64,000 nt of DNA, taken from assembly GCF_012271765.1 (NCBI RefSeq), contig NZ_VRKO01000001.1, forward strand, positions 1 to 64,000, read 5' to 3'. Source of the stretch: Erwinia rhapontici (GTDB taxonomy: Bacteria; Pseudomonadota; Gammaproteobacteria; Enterobacterales; Enterobacteriaceae). Below are positions 42,324 to 52,313 of the stretch, one piece after another. How positions within the stretch are numbered: position 1 is the first letter of the stretch; each line of letters starts with the position of its first letter. A program made the translations under genes and the position numbers. Under the pieces are notes generated by a model. The model saw only the letters and a program-made list of their open reading frames with translations. It ran no database searches and had not been told where the DNA came from.

Positions 42324-43829
42324 TTATTCCACGGCCATTAACCGTCGATACTCATCCCAGGCATACAAATCTGTCATCCCGCTAATGTAGTCCTGCAATA
42401 AACGAACGCGATAATAGTATTCCCATATATTCTCTTCGTCGGGATTTTTATCCAGAGACTCCACCGCTTCGCTGTAAGCAAGACGAAAACGCGTCGAAAG
42501 CTTATGGAACAGGCGTGTTTCAATCGGATAACCTTTTAAATAATCCTTTTCCGTCAATTCGCTGAACTCTTCGCGCGTCAACAGCAACAGTGGCTGGTAA
42601 ATATCCAGCAAGCCGCTGATCACCCGATACCCTTGCAACTCTAACTGTTCCACTTCAGGATGGTTAAACACATGACGAAAAGCGACTTTTTTGAAAATAT
42701 CTAATAGCTGACTATGCGGGCTACCATCTTCCAGCAGCGCCTCATTAAACTCGCCGTGGTACACCGCAGGCAAATGCTCGATAAAACGGCTGGCCGCATG
42801 GGGCACCAGTTCTGCCACCGTATTCACACGTAAATACATAAAGAACTGGTCTTCACTGCTGCGATTTGTGCGGCGACTGCGTGATTTATCTAACGCGCTG
42901 GTCACCACGGTGGCAAACAGATCGCCTGCCTGATGGTCAGGCCAGAGTTGGAATAAATAATGATACAGTTGTTCAACAGTAAAGATATTTTTTTCTACGG
43001 CATCTTCTAAATCGGCTACGCAGTAAGAGATATCGTCAGCAGCTTCCATAATATAAGTCAGCGGAAAACGGCAATGCGGCTGAAGATCTAATTGCTCACG
43101 CAGTCGCGCGATATATTCCTCTTCTGCCAGGTAGTATCCCGGTTTCTTCATTAAATAATCATGGCTGGCGGGAATGGCTCCGCTATGCCAGGCAGGACGC
43201 GTGTATTTTAAAATACAGCCGACCTGCGCCCAGGTCAGGTTCATCTTCATCAGCGTATGCACCGTGCGGATTGCCTGCGCGTTGCCTTCAAAATGAGACA
43301 GGTCCTGACGGACTTTAGCCCGCAGCGCATTCAAGCCATCATCCTGATGGCGTAATACCTCGGGTACACAGCGATCTTCCCGTCCGCTCTCCGGCTGCCA
43401 GCTTGTATCAAACTGCTGACGGAACCAGTCATTGATCGCTGCCTCACCAAAGTGACCAAACGGCGGATTGCCAATATCGTGCATCAGGCAAGCCATCTCG
43501 ACGATACTCTCAAATGGCCCGGTCAACTGCGCCAGCCCCAAAGAGACTAAACGGTCAGCTTCCTGCAAGCGTGTCAGTACTTCTTTTGCGATATAGCGCC
43601 CCACCTGCTGCACTTCCAGCGAATGCGTCAGCCGGGTGCGAACGGCGGCATTACGCTCAAGCGGGAAGACCTGGGTTTTCTGCTGCAGTCGGCGGATAGC
43701 TGCTGAATTAATAATACGACCACGATCGCTTTCAAATATGCGCAGGATTTCATGTTCATCCTTCGGTCCCTGATAGGGGCGATAGCGCCGCTGCCAGTTG
43801 ATTTTTATGCGAAAATCGATCCCAGTCAT
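42324..43829 (-). CDS. dgt: Deoxyguanosinetriphosphate triphosphohydrolase
   Basis: Hydrolyses dGTP to deoxyguanosine and tripolyphosphate. HD-domain metal ligands: His in [14 protein letters not shown] and HD in [15 protein letters not shown], with Asp in [14 protein letters not shown]. 501 residues against 505 in E. coli, with identical C-terminus [17 protein letters not shown]. Upstream of degP on the same strand; divergent from mtnN with an ERIC fragment between. Confidence 0.96.
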   Translation of the reverse strand: MTGIDFRIKINWQRRYRPYQGPKDEHEILRIFESDRGRIINSAAIRRLQQKTQVFPLERNAAVRTRLTHSLEVQQVGRYIAKEVLTRLQEADRLVSLGLAQLTGPFESIVEMACLMHDIGNPPFGHFGEAAINDWFRQQFDTSWQPESGREDRCVPEVLRHQDDGLNALRAKVRQDLSHFEGNAQAIRTVHTLMKMNLTWAQVGCILKYTRPAWHSGAIPASHDYLMKKPGYYLAEEEYIARLREQLDLQPHCRFPLTYIMEAADDISYCVADLEDAVEKNIFTVEQLYHYLFQLWPDHQAGDLFATVVTSALDKSRSRRTNRSSEDQFFMYLRVNTVAELVPHAASRFIEHLPAVYHGEFNEALLEDGSPHSQLLDIFKKVAFRHVFNHPEVEQLELQGYRVISGLLDIYQPLLLLTREEFSELTEKDYLKGYPIETRLFHKLSTRFRLAYSEAVESLDKNPDEENIWEYYYRVRLLQDYISGMTDLYAWDEYRRLMAVE

Positions 43830-43870
43830 ACCTTATTCCCTCTGATAAATGGCGCAGTCATTCTCGCAGT

Positions 43871-43952
43871 ATACCCAAAATAATTCGAGTCCCCTCATGG
43901 GGCCTACTTTTGATGCAGCCAACGCCTGTGCAGCTTGAAGTATGACGGGTAT
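43871..43952. repeat. Internally deleted ERIC element between dgt and mtnN
   Basis: 82-bp element with ATACCC (43871-43876) and GGGTAT (43947-43952) at its ends and the typical inner ends AAAATAATTCGAGT and TGCAGCTTGAAGTATGA. The usual central GAGCTTACAT...AGTAAGTGAC part is missing, so it is a short form. It lies in the divergent dgt/mtnN promoter region. Confidence 0.8.
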
Positions 43953-44025
43953 AGCGATGATGTTTGTCATGATAAACTATGCGCCGCAATGAATAATACA
44001 TTCCACAACTTCAGAGAGTATCCCT

Positions 44026-44724
44026 ATGAAAGCAGGCATTATTGGCGCAATGGAACAGGAAGTGACGCTGCTGCGTGACAAAATTGAAAACCGTCAGACC
44101 CTCACCCTGGCGGGCTGTGAAATTTACACCGGTACACTGAATGGCGTTGAAGTTGCTCTGCTGAAGTCGGGCATCGGTAAAGTGTCTGCGGCGCTGGGCA
44201 CCACCCTGCTGCTGCAACTGTGCAAACCCGATGTGGTCATCAATACCGGTTCAGCTGGCGGCCTGGCCCCTACGCTGAAAGTGGGTGATATTGTGGTGTC
44301 TGATGAAGTGCGTTATCACGACGCCGATGTGACGGCCTTTGGCTATGAACCTGGCCAGATGGCGGGCTGTCCGGCGGCGTTCAAGGCGGATGATAAGCTG
44401 ATTGCCGCTGCCGAACAGTGCATTGGCGAACTGAACCTCAACGCAGTCCGTGGTCTGGTGGTGAGCGGCGATGCCTTTATCAATGGCGCAGCGCCGCTGT
44501 CACGTATTCGCAGCACCTTCCCGCAGGCCATTGCGGTTGAGATGGAAGCGACCGCGATTGGCCACGTTTGCCATCAATTCGGCACACCGTTTGTCGTGGT
44601 CCGTGCTATCTCCGATGTAGCCGATCAAGAATCACACCTCAGCTTTGATGAATTCCTGGTGGTGGCAGCACAGCAATCATCACTGATGGTGGAAACCCTG
44701 CTGACCCATCTGTCTCGTGGCTAA
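44026..44724 (+). CDS. mtnN: 5'-methylthioadenosine/S-adenosylhomocysteine nucleosidase
   Basis: Cleaves MTA, SAH and 5'-deoxyadenosine, feeding methionine salvage and autoinducer-2 precursor formation. Glu12 in IIGAMEQEV, Glu174 in [13 protein letters not shown], and the general acid Asp197 in [10 protein letters not shown] are all present. 232 residues, E. coli length. Its stop overlaps the btuF start by 8 bp. Confidence 0.97.
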   Translation: MKAGIIGAMEQEVTLLRDKIENRQTLTLAGCEIYTGTLNGVEVALLKSGIGKVSAALGTTLLLQLCKPDVVINTGSAGGLAPTLKVGDIVVSDEVRYHDADVTAFGYEPGQMAGCPAAFKADDKLIAAAEQCIGELNLNAVRGLVVSGDAFINGAAPLSRIRSTFPQAIAVEMEATAIGHVCHQFGTPFVVVRAISDVADQESHLSFDEFLVVAAQQSSLMVETLLTHLSRG

Positions 44725-45526
44725 ACGCCTTGTTTGCCTGCTGCTGTGGCTGGCCTGCGCCGCCACAGCTCAGGCCGCCCCCCGCGTGGTCACGCTGGCA
44801 CCCAATATTACCGAACTGGCCTTTGCTGCCGGAATTACTCCGGTGGGCGTCAGCGCTTATTCCGATTACCCTGCCGCCGCACAGCACATCGAACAGGTCG
44901 CTAACTGGCAGGGGATCAACAGCGAAAAGCTACTCAGGCTGAAGCCGGATGTCGTGGTTGCCTGGAAAGGCGGCACGCCGCAACGCCAGGTCGATCAGCT
45001 TCAGGCGTTGGGCATCAGGGTGGTCTGGCTGGCACCGGATTCTATCGATCAGTTGATTGCCAGCCTGCGTCAGCTTGCCGCCTGGAGCCCGCAACCGCAA
45101 CAGGCAGAGCAGGCGGCTGCCACGCTGCAACAGCAGTTTGCTAACCTGCGCCAACGCTATCAGCACTCACCCAGGCAGCGCGTCTTTCTTCAGTTTGGCC
45201 TCAAACCGCTGTTTACCGCATCGGGCAATACCTTACAGGATGAAGTTCTGCGCTTATGTGGCGGAGAGAACATCTTTGCCGATGCCCGCGTGCCCTGGCC
45301 ACAGGTGAGCCGCGAGCAGGTATTGTTACGCCATCCCGCCGCTGTCGTCATCCCCGGCGATCATACTCATGCACAGCAGATTGTGCAGTTCTGGCAACCC
45401 CAGCTCACACTCCCGGTCATCGCCATCAATGATGACTGGATAAGCCGAGCCGGACCGCGTATGATTCTGGCCGCACAAAAATTGTGCAGTGAATTACACA
45501 CCATCGGCACGTCAAAACCGCAATAA
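44717..45526 (+). CDS. btuF: Vitamin B12-binding periplasmic protein
   Basis: Delivers cobalamin to the BtuCD importer. Signal peptide of about 20 residues (ending AQAA), followed by [30 protein letters not shown], characteristic of BtuF class III binding proteins. Two lobes joined by a long helix (about 100-130). 269 residues (E. coli 266). GTG start at 44717 inside mtnN. btuC and btuD are not in the window, as in E. coli. Ends before a terminator. Confidence 0.94.
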   Translation: MAKRLVCLLLWLACAATAQAAPRVVTLAPNITELAFAAGITPVGVSAYSDYPAAAQHIEQVANWQGINSEKLLRLKPDVVVAWKGGTPQRQVDQLQALGIRVVWLAPDSIDQLIASLRQLAAWSPQPQQAEQAAATLQQQFANLRQRYQHSPRQRVFLQFGLKPLFTASGNTLQDEVLRLCGGENIFADARVPWPQVSREQVLLRHPAAVVIPGDHTHAQQIVQFWQPQLTLPVIAINDDWISRAGPRMILAAQKLCSELHTIGTSKPQ

Positions 45527-45578
45527 TCGCCGCCAAAGGTGAGTAAAGTTCTGACAAAAATTGCCGTTAACCAAAGAT

Positions 45579-45606
45579 AACGGGCGACTTTACGCTCGTT
45601 TTTTAT
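45579..45606 (+). terminator. Terminator downstream of btuF
   Basis: AACGGGCG / CGCTCGTT stem (45579-45600, one G-T pair, 6-nt loop) followed by six T's. Confidence 0.85.
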
Positions 45607-45646
45607 TCAGGGCTTTTTGCTCTGATTTTGACCAGGAAATTGCAAC

Positions 45647-45901
45647 ATGAAAACCGTTTATCTGGCCCTCGGGCTGATGATGACGGGTCACGCCTTTGCC
45701 GCTTCGATTACCGGCAGCATTGGCGTGAAATTAACCATCTACTCACAGTGCAGCGTAGAGAGTCGCAGCTTGTCTGCTGTCAATTTACCCGGTGTTGTGT
45801 GTGGAGCTCAGCCTGATGCGCAGCCAAAAGTGACGCAAAGCGTTATATCACGTAATGCGGATACGCGGCAGGAAGCAAGGTTAGTGACCGTCGAATGGTA
45901 A
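45647..45901 (+). CDS. Small exported protein, DUF2574/YehE-like
   Basis: 84-residue predicted periplasmic or secreted protein. Signal peptide about 1-18 with cleavage at AFA-A. The mature part begins ASITGSIGVKLTIYSQC and has two cysteines (35, 52), probably a disulfide, ending with the beta-strand-like ARLVTVEW. The layout resembles YehE/DUF2574 and fimbrial-subunit N-terminal strands; this is a tentative family link. CAGGAAATTGCAAC precedes the ATG. It lies between btuF and erpA, where E. coli has yadS. Function unknown. Confidence 0.75.
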   Translation: MKTVYLALGLMMTGHAFAASITGSIGVKLTIYSQCSVESRSLSAVNLPGVVCGAQPDAQPKVTQSVISRNADTRQEARLVTVEW

Positions 45902-45922
45902 GTTCTTACTAAACAGTATCTG

Positions 45923-46049
45923 TTTACCCAGAATAATTGGCGGTGCAGCAAGGCGGAAAGTGCTTGAATCCCCGGGAGCTTACATCAGTAAGTGACCGGG
46001 GTGAGGGTTCGCAGCCAACACAGCAGCGGCGTCAAGTATGAAGGGTAAA
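45923..46049 (+). repeat. Full-length ERIC element
   Basis: 127-bp palindrome from TTTACCC (45923) to GGGTAAA (46049), exactly the classical ERIC/IRU length. The core CCCCGGGAGCTTACATCAG then TAAGTGACCGGGGTGAG matches the ERIC consensus, followed by CGCAGCCAAC. The right end touches the erpA stop codon at 46050-46052 with no spacer. Confidence 0.93.
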
Positions 46050-46394
46050 TCAGATACTGAAGGACGATCCGCAGCCACAGGTGGTCTTGGCATTCGGGTT
46101 GGTCACAATAAAGCGCGACCCTTCCAGCCCTTCGGTATAATCCACTGCGCCACCCACCAGATATTGCAGACTCATCGGGTCAACAACCAACGCCACGCCC
46201 GCTTTCTCAATGGTCATATCACCATCGTTAATCTTATCGTCAAAGGTAAAACCGTACTGGAAGCCGCTGCAACCGCCGCCGGTGATGTAGACGCGCAGTT
46301 TCAGATCCGGATTGTTTTCATCGGAAATCAGGTTTTTGACTTTACTGGCCGCTGCTTCAGTAAATTGCAGGGGCAGTGCTACATCGTCGCTCAT
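46050..46394 (-). CDS. erpA: Iron-sulfur cluster insertion protein
   Basis: A-type Fe-S carrier for apo-proteins such as IspG/IspH, essential under aerobic conditions in E. coli. Cluster ligands Cys42 (GGGCSGF), Cys106 and Cys108 (TTCGCGSSF) are all present. 114 residues, E. coli length, starting at the ATG 46392-46394 with GGAG upstream. An ERIC element begins right after its stop codon. Confidence 0.97.
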   Translation of the reverse strand: MSDDVALPLQFTEAAASKVKNLISDENNPDLKLRVYITGGGCSGFQYGFTFDDKINDGDMTIEKAGVALVVDPMSLQYLVGGAVDYTEGLEGSRFIVTNPNAKTTCGCGSSFSI

Positions 46395-46494
46395 AGGTAA
46401 CTCCAGTATACATACGTACAGGCCGGGTGCCTGACAGGTCACAAATCGACCATAATTGTTGTTATTATCTTACACACTGGTATAGCAATCAAGC

Positions 46495-47910
46495 TCAGGC
46501 TGTACCACCCTGTGCGGTAGCATTAGCCGTTTCCTGCTGCTGTTGTTTCGCCAGAGTGCGGGTAAGCAGTGACGAATACAAGGGTTGCCCCCCAAGAAAC
46601 TGGGCTAATAGCGTCGCGCCAAGGCAGGTAATAATCATCGGTAAAATCAGCTGATAGTTATCCGTCATCTCCAGTACCAGTATAATACCGGTCAGTGGCG
46701 CACGTACCGAGGCGGCAAACAGCGCGCCCATCCCGGCAATGGCAAAGGTGCCGGCCTGCAAGTGATACTCCGGGAGCCAGCTTGAGGCGCACAGGCCAAA
46801 TGCCGTTCCCAGCAGCGTGCCGAGTGCCAGCATCGGGGCAAAAATCCCGCCGGGTGCGCCGGAACAGAAGCACAGTAAAGTGGTAATCAGTCGAACAATA
46901 AACAGAAACAGCAACATGCCGATAGAAAAGTTTCCCGCCGCCGCCAGTGGGATCAGGCTGGCTCCCCCTCCGGCCGCCGCGGGCAGAAACACCCCCAATA
47001 CGCCGCACGCCCCTCCCAGCACAGCCCCCACCAACAGTATTTTACCTAAACGTCCGCCGTGGAAACGCTGGAACAGATCCTGGATGCGGAAAATCAGCTG
47101 ATTGAACAGCACCCCCACCACGCCAAACACCATACCGAGCAGCAGATAGAGCCACAGAGTATTGACAGGGGCATCGGTCAGGCGGCCTATCTCGATCACC
47201 GCATGTTCACCGTTAAAAATCCGAAACACCACGCTCGACATAATCACGCCAACGAACACGGCTTTAATGGAAATCAGACTGTAGCGAAATTGCAGACGCA
47301 TCTCTTCAATAATAAACAGGATCCCGGCAAGAGGGGCATTAAAGGCAGCCGACAGACCCGCCGCCGCGCCCGTTGCCAGCAGCGTGTGCCGCGCCTCAGT
47401 GCTTCTCATCCTGAAAATATCCAGCATCATGCGGCCAATATTGCCACCCAACTGAACCGTTGGTCCTTCACGTCCCAGCACCATCCCCGCTCCCAGCGTG
47501 CCCATCCCGCCGATAAACTTCACTGGGATCACCCGCCACCAGCGCACCGGCCGCAGTTCCTCCAGGGCACCTTCAATCTCCGGAATCCCCGACCCCGCCG
47601 CCTCTGGTGCAAAGCGGCGCACCAGGTAATAGCCGATAGTGGCCAATAGCGCGGAGACCAGAAATGCGCACAGCACCATCACCCCAGGATGGCTTTCCAA
47701 CGTGGCAAGCCAACGGGTGCGCTGGTGAATAATCTCGTTGACGGCCAGCTCGAAACCCACGCCCACCAGGCCAGTCAGTGTGCCAACAATTCCCGCCATC
47801 ACCAGCACCGCCAGCGGCGTTTTATCGCGGCGTAACAACATCCGCAGGAAATCACCGCGCCGGGCAGGCACAACATTCAGTTCGTTGGTAGAAAGTGATT
47901 GTTGATTCAT
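46495..47910 (-). CDS. clcA: H+/Cl- exchange antiporter ClcA
   Basis: CLC-type 2Cl-/H+ exchanger of the inner membrane, aiding extreme acid resistance. Selectivity motifs: [11 protein letters not shown] (Cl- site Ser), [11 protein letters not shown] (gating Glu, near 148), and [11 protein letters not shown]. About 18 membrane helices by hydrophobicity. 471 residues (E. coli 473). Separate from hemL, which is divergent. Confidence 0.96.
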   Translation of the reverse strand: MNQQSLSTNELNVVPARRGDFLRMLLRRDKTPLAVLVMAGIVGTLTGLVGVGFELAVNEIIHQRTRWLATLESHPGVMVLCAFLVSALLATIGYYLVRRFAPEAAGSGIPEIEGALEELRPVRWWRVIPVKFIGGMGTLGAGMVLGREGPTVQLGGNIGRMMLDIFRMRSTEARHTLLATGAAAGLSAAFNAPLAGILFIIEEMRLQFRYSLISIKAVFVGVIMSSVVFRIFNGEHAVIEIGRLTDAPVNTLWLYLLLGMVFGVVGVLFNQLIFRIQDLFQRFHGGRLGKILLVGAVLGGACGVLGVFLPAAAGGGASLIPLAAAGNFSIGMLLFLFIVRLITTLLCFCSGAPGGIFAPMLALGTLLGTAFGLCASSWLPEYHLQAGTFAIAGMGALFAASVRAPLTGIILVLEMTDNYQLILPMIITCLGATLLAQFLGGQPLYSSLLTRTLAKQQQQETANATAQGGTA

Positions 47911-48078
47911 GAGCCATTCATAACATTGTCAATCCATGTCAGCATTTTACGTATTCTCACGCTGAATGCCCGCATTTAAGGCTCTCTAATCGTGTCGCAG
48001 ATGCGAGTAGCCTTTCGCTACCCCATGATGTTCACTTAGAATAGAGGGGTTTTTAAATGAATGATCAGGAGCGGTTCC

Positions 48079-49359
48079 ATGAGTAAGTCTGAAAACCTGT
48101 ACGCCCAGGCGCAGCAGTTAATTCCCGGTGGCGTAAATTCACCGGTGCGGGCCTTTAACGGCGTGGGCGGCGTGCCGCTGTTTATCGAACGTGCTGACGG
48201 TGCCCTGCTGTACGATGTCGATGGTAAAGCCTATATAGACTATGTCGGTTCATGGGGCCCAATGGTGCTGGGTCACAACCATCCCGCCATCCGTCATGCC
48301 GTTATCGACGCTGCCGAACGCGGCCTGAGCTTCGGCGCGCCGACGGAGATGGAAGTCAAAATGGCCGAACTGGTCACCCAACTGGTACCGACCATGGATA
48401 CCGTTCGCATGGTCAACTCCGGTACAGAAGCCACCATGAGTGCCATTCGTCTGGCACGCGGTTTCACCCACCGTGACAAAATTATTAAGTTTGAAGGCTG
48501 CTACCATGGCCACGCTGACTGCCTGCTGGTGAAAGCGGGCTCTGGCGCACTGACGCTGGGCCAGCCGAACTCACCGGGCGTGCCCGCTGACTTTGCCAAA
48601 CATACCCTGACCTGCACCTTCAACGATCTCACCAGCGTACGCGCCGCCTTTGAGCAGTACCCGGAAGAGATCGCCTGCATCATCGTTGAACCGGTCGCGG
48701 GCAATATGAACTGCATTCCACCGCAGCCGGACTTCCTTCCGGGCCTGCGTGAACTGTGCGACGAATTTGGCGCGCTGCTGATTATCGACGAAGTGATGAC
48801 CGGTTTCCGCGTTGCGCTGGCAGGTGCACAGGCCCATTACGGTGTGAAACCGGATCTGACCTGCCTGGGTAAAATCATCGGTGGCGGTATGCCAGTGGGC
48901 GCCTTTGGTGGTCGTCGCGAAGTGATGGATGCGCTGGCACCGACCGGCCCGGTATACCAGGCGGGTACGCTGTCCGGTAACCCGATCGCGATGGCAGCGG
49001 GCTTTGCCTGTCTGACGGAAGTCTCCCGCCCGGGCACGCATGAGACGCTGACCCGTCTGACCACCCAACTGGCCGATGGCCTGCTCGCTGCGGCAAAAGC
49101 CGAAAATATCCCGCTGGTGATCAACCATGTCGGCGGGATGTTTGGGATTTTCTTCACGGATGCAGACAGCGTGACCTGCTATGCGGATGTGACGAAGTGC
49201 GATGTTGAGCGTTTCAAGCGTTTCTTCCATCTGATGCTGGAAGAAGGTGTGTATCTGGCACCGTCCGCCTTTGAAGCAGGCTTTATGTCGCTGGCGCACA
49301 GCCCGGATGATATTCAGCACACCATCGATGCGGCACGCCGTAGTTTCGCGAAGCTGTAA
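48079..49359 (+). CDS. hemL: Glutamate-1-semialdehyde 2,1-aminomutase
   Basis: PLP enzyme making 5-aminolevulinate for tetrapyrroles. The PLP Lys is in [19 protein letters not shown] (about 265); the substrate segment [13 protein letters not shown] is at the start. 426 residues, E. coli length, from the ATG at 48079 behind CAGGAGCGG. Ends before a double-palindrome terminator. Confidence 0.97.
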   Translation: MSKSENLYAQAQQLIPGGVNSPVRAFNGVGGVPLFIERADGALLYDVDGKAYIDYVGSWGPMVLGHNHPAIRHAVIDAAERGLSFGAPTEMEVKMAELVTQLVPTMDTVRMVNSGTEATMSAIRLARGFTHRDKIIKFEGCYHGHADCLLVKAGSGALTLGQPNSPGVPADFAKHTLTCTFNDLTSVRAAFEQYPEEIACIIVEPVAGNMNCIPPQPDFLPGLRELCDEFGALLIIDEVMTGFRVALAGAQAHYGVKPDLTCLGKIIGGGMPVGAFGGRREVMDALAPTGPVYQAGTLSGNPIAMAAGFACLTEVSRPGTHETLTRLTTQLADGLLAAAKAENIPLVINHVGGMFGIFFTDADSVTCYADVTKCDVERFKRFFHLMLEEGVYLAPSAFEAGFMSLAHSPDDIQHTIDAARRSFAKL

Positions 49360-49368
49360 CATCCAGAC

Positions 49369-49427
49369 GGGCGGGGCATGCCCCGCCCCGACCCGAAGGG
49401 GTCAGGCATGCCTGACCCTTTTTTTTT
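49369..49427 (+). terminator. Twin-palindrome terminator downstream of hemL
   Basis: Two perfect 20-bp palindromes in a row: GGGCGGGGCATGCCCCGCCC (49369-49388) and GGGTCAGGCATGCCTGACCC (49399-49418), both centred on GGCATGCC, the second followed by a long T-run. Strong terminator for hemL; the convergent fhuB ends inside the T-run on the other strand. Confidence 0.93.
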
Positions 49428-51405
49428 ATACCTTACGCAGCAGATAGATAAAGTACGGCGCACCGATAAAGGTCGCCAGCAGCCCTGCCGGGATCTGATC
49501 CGGGAACGAAAGCATTCTGCCGCACCAGTCCGCCGCCACCATCAATCCACCGCCCAACAGTGCCGCCATCACCTGCTGCGGCAATGCCCGGCGGAAACCG
49601 AGCATCCGCGCAATATGCGGTGCCATCAGCCCCACAAAGCTTAATGGCCCAATGGTCAGCGTTGCGGCAGCAGTCAGCACCGCAGCCAGCAGCAGCAGTG
49701 TCAGACGCGTTGGCGTCAGCGCCATACCGACTGCGCGCGCCGTGGCACCGCCCAGTGGAAGGATGGTCAGCCAGCGACGGCATAGCGGCACCAGCGCCAG
49801 CAGCACGACCATAATGATCAGCGTGCGCTTCGCCTGCAAAACATCAATGTTATAGGTTGAGCCGGAGATCCACGTCAGCAGATTCGCCATACGCGGGTCA
49901 CCGCTGGCCAGCAGCAGCATCATCAGCGTGGTGAAGGCCGTGCTGAGCGCCATCCCGGCCAGCAGCATCCGCTCCGGTGAAAAACCCCCGCGCCCGGCAG
50001 CGATCGAGATCACCAGCAGCGTCAGGGCCGCGCCAATACTCCCGGCAGGCAGCAGCCAGCCAAACGCATCACCCGGTACGATAAACAACATCACCACGAC
50101 GCCAAATGCCGCTCCAGAGCTAATCCCCAGCACTTCAGGGCTGGCCATCGGGTTGCCTGTCAAACGCTGCACGACGCACCCTGCCACACCCAGCATCATC
50201 CCGGTCGCCATCGCGGCCACCAGGCGCGGCCAGCGCCACGGCAGAAGTTGCTGCCACAGTTCACCGCTGGCCCATACCCAGCCGTGAGCATCGCGTCCAA
50301 AGCTCAACGCCACCGCCATCAGCAACAGCAGTGCACCGCCCCCGATGAGCGCCCACCACAGTACCCGGTGACGTTCTGTCGGCACATTGTCACCCTGGTT
50401 CATCGCTGGCGGCACCGAACCGGTTCGCAGACGCGGCAGCAGCCACAGCAGCAGCGGCGCACCGATAACCGCAGTGATGGTTCCCGTAGAGATCTCTCCC
50501 AGACGACTGGTCAGCCAGAGCACCGACTGATCCGCCAGCCACAGGAGTAGCGCCCCAATAATCGGCGCCACCAGCAAACGGCTGATCAGACGACGGAAGC
50601 CCAGCATCCGCGCCAGCAGAGGAGAGAACAGCCCGATAAAGCCGATAATACCGACAGCATTTACCAGGGAAGCACTGATTAAAATCGCCAGTGCCAGCAG
50701 GCCAAAGCGGGCCAGCGAGATCGCCAGGCCCAGGTTCTTTGCCACACCATCATCCAGCCCCATCAGGGTCATCGGACGTAACATCAGTAGCGTGAGCAAC
50801 AGGCCGCCGAGCAGCCGTGGCCAGAGGAACTCCACGTTGCTCCAGTCCATCTGATTCAGTGAACCGGTGCTCCACAGAAACATATTCTGCAGCTGGTCGT
50901 GATTGAAGATGGCAAAAATCTGGTTCACCGCACCACAGTAAAGTGACACCACCAGCCCGGCGAGGATCAGCGTTACGGGCGACATCCGTTTGCCCCAGGC
51001 GACGCCGAACACAATCAGCCCCACCAGCACCGCACCGATCATCGCGGCCAGCTGCTGCGTGACCATACCGCCCGGCACGCTCCACAGCGTGACAACGGTC
51101 AGCCCCAGTTGCGCACCGCTGGCGACGCCCAGGGTTGCCGGTTCGGCCAGGGGATTGCGCAGCACCTGCTGAAACAGCAGGCCCACCAGCCCCAGGCCTG
51201 CGCCCGCCAGCAATGACAGCGACAGGCGCGGCATCAGGCTGTAATGAAACACCATCTGCTCAATGCGGTTGGTGTCCGGGGACAGCAACGCCGTCAGCCA
51301 CTGCGCACCAGGCAGCCGCTGTTGCAGGTTAATCAGCGTCAGAGCCAGTGCACTGGCAAACAATGCTGTTAACAGCAGGATGGCTAAACGATAGTGACGC
51401 ATCAT
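49426..51405 (-). CDS. fhuB: Fe3+-hydroxamate ABC transporter permease FhuB
   Basis: Double-length inner-membrane permease (659 residues; E. coli 660) with two homologous halves of ten spans each, importing ferric hydroxamates such as ferrichrome. Each half carries a coupling segment for FhuC: GLFSPLLARMLGFRRL in half one and GLMAPHIARMLGFRRA in half two. Overlaps fhuD by ATGA. Confidence 0.96.
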   Translation of the reverse strand: MMRHYRLAILLLTALFASALALTLINLQQRLPGAQWLTALLSPDTNRIEQMVFHYSLMPRLSLSLLAGAGLGLVGLLFQQVLRNPLAEPATLGVASGAQLGLTVVTLWSVPGGMVTQQLAAMIGAVLVGLIVFGVAWGKRMSPVTLILAGLVVSLYCGAVNQIFAIFNHDQLQNMFLWSTGSLNQMDWSNVEFLWPRLLGGLLLTLLMLRPMTLMGLDDGVAKNLGLAISLARFGLLALAILISASLVNAVGIIGFIGLFSPLLARMLGFRRLISRLLVAPIIGALLLWLADQSVLWLTSRLGEISTGTITAVIGAPLLLWLLPRLRTGSVPPAMNQGDNVPTERHRVLWWALIGGGALLLLMAVALSFGRDAHGWVWASGELWQQLLPWRWPRLVAAMATGMMLGVAGCVVQRLTGNPMASPEVLGISSGAAFGVVVMLFIVPGDAFGWLLPAGSIGAALTLLVISIAAGRGGFSPERMLLAGMALSTAFTTLMMLLLASGDPRMANLLTWISGSTYNIDVLQAKRTLIIMVVLLALVPLCRRWLTILPLGGATARAVGMALTPTRLTLLLLAAVLTAAATLTIGPLSFVGLMAPHIARMLGFRRALPQQVMAALLGGGLMVAADWCGRMLSFPDQIPAGLLATFIGAPYFIYLLRKV

Positions 51406-52283
51406 TTCACCTCCAGCGCATGGTCAAGGCTGTGGATCAGCTGCATTGCCGACAGTGTGGCACCGTAGAACCACACGCGCGGCATCTGCCTGAAACGCCC
51501 GGCACGCACAAACGGCAGCGACTGCCAGAGTGCGGTCCCGGTCACCTGATCAACAATCGCCTGATTGTCATGTTCGAAGCCGATGGCATCGACATCCCCC
51601 AGATCGGCCAGACGTTCAATGCCAATGATCACGCTCCCCCAGAAAGTGCTTTCTGCTTTCCAGGCATTTTCCAGCCCGAGATTATCCAGCACTTCCTGGA
51701 ACAGTCCGTTTTCAGTGAACACAATCACATGACGCGGATCGACAATCGACAACAGCAGCAGCGGGCGCTTCGGCCTGTTTGCCAGTTTGGTTTTCAGGCG
51801 CTCAGTCTGGCTATCCAGTTCGGCCAGATTCGCCACGGCCTGCGGGACGCGATCGACCCGCTTTGCCAGCTCCATGAGTGCGTGACGCGCACTGGTCAGC
51901 GGTTTCCCCTTCCCGCCTTCGTTAAAGGCAAAACCCATTCCCGGGGCGATGCGCATAAAGCGAGTCGGATCGGGCCCATAGCCCTGTGAAAACAGGATCA
52001 GAGAAGGCTTCATCTGAGTTATCAGTTCAAGATTAGGTTCGGTTCGCAGCCCGACATCGACCACGGAGGCGGGCAACTTCGGTTCACCAACCCACTGGCC
52101 ATAACCGTAAAGCTCGGCGGCGCCGATCGGCATCACGCCCAGCGCAAGCAGCAGCTCAAGGGGATACCACTCTAGTGCGATAATGCGCTGTTCTGTCGCA
52201 GCACGCAGCGGGAAGGGAAACTGGGCCAGCAGCGGGGAAAAAGCCAGTGCCGTCAGTAAACGGCGACGCAAAATATCCGGCAT
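51402..52283 (-). CDS. fhuD: Fe3+-hydroxamate-binding periplasmic protein FhuD
   Basis: Periplasmic binding protein for ferric hydroxamates. Twin-arginine-type signal with RRRLLTALAFSPLL near the N-terminus, as in E. coli FhuD. VDVGLRTEPNLELITQMKPSLILF and VPRVWFYGATLSAM-like RQMPRVWFYGATLSAM are conserved. I favour the ATG at 52281-52283, giving 293 residues; the longer frame begins with a TTG at 52295. fhuC follows upstream after about 30 bp. Confidence 0.94.
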   Translation of the reverse strand: MPDILRRRLLTALAFSPLLAQFPFPLRAATEQRIIALEWYPLELLLALGVMPIGAAELYGYGQWVGEPKLPASVVDVGLRTEPNLELITQMKPSLILFSQGYGPDPTRFMRIAPGMGFAFNEGGKGKPLTSARHALMELAKRVDRVPQAVANLAELDSQTERLKTKLANRPKRPLLLLSIVDPRHVIVFTENGLFQEVLDNLGLENAWKAESTFWGSVIIGIERLADLGDVDAIGFEHDNQAIVDQVTGTALWQSLPFVRAGRFRQMPRVWFYGATLSAMQLIHSLDHALEVK

Positions 52284-52313
52284 CACAACATCCAATTCTC
52301 AGAGCCTAAGCGC

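Noticed and set aside
47059-47649. 196-codon plus-strand frame in clcA
   Set aside because: Antisense, His/Gln-rich; the clcA reading on the other strand is unambiguous.
48007-48021. Hairpin GTAGC-CTTTC-GCTAC in the hemL leader, considered as a riboswitch
   Set aside because: Too small and without known riboswitch motifs.
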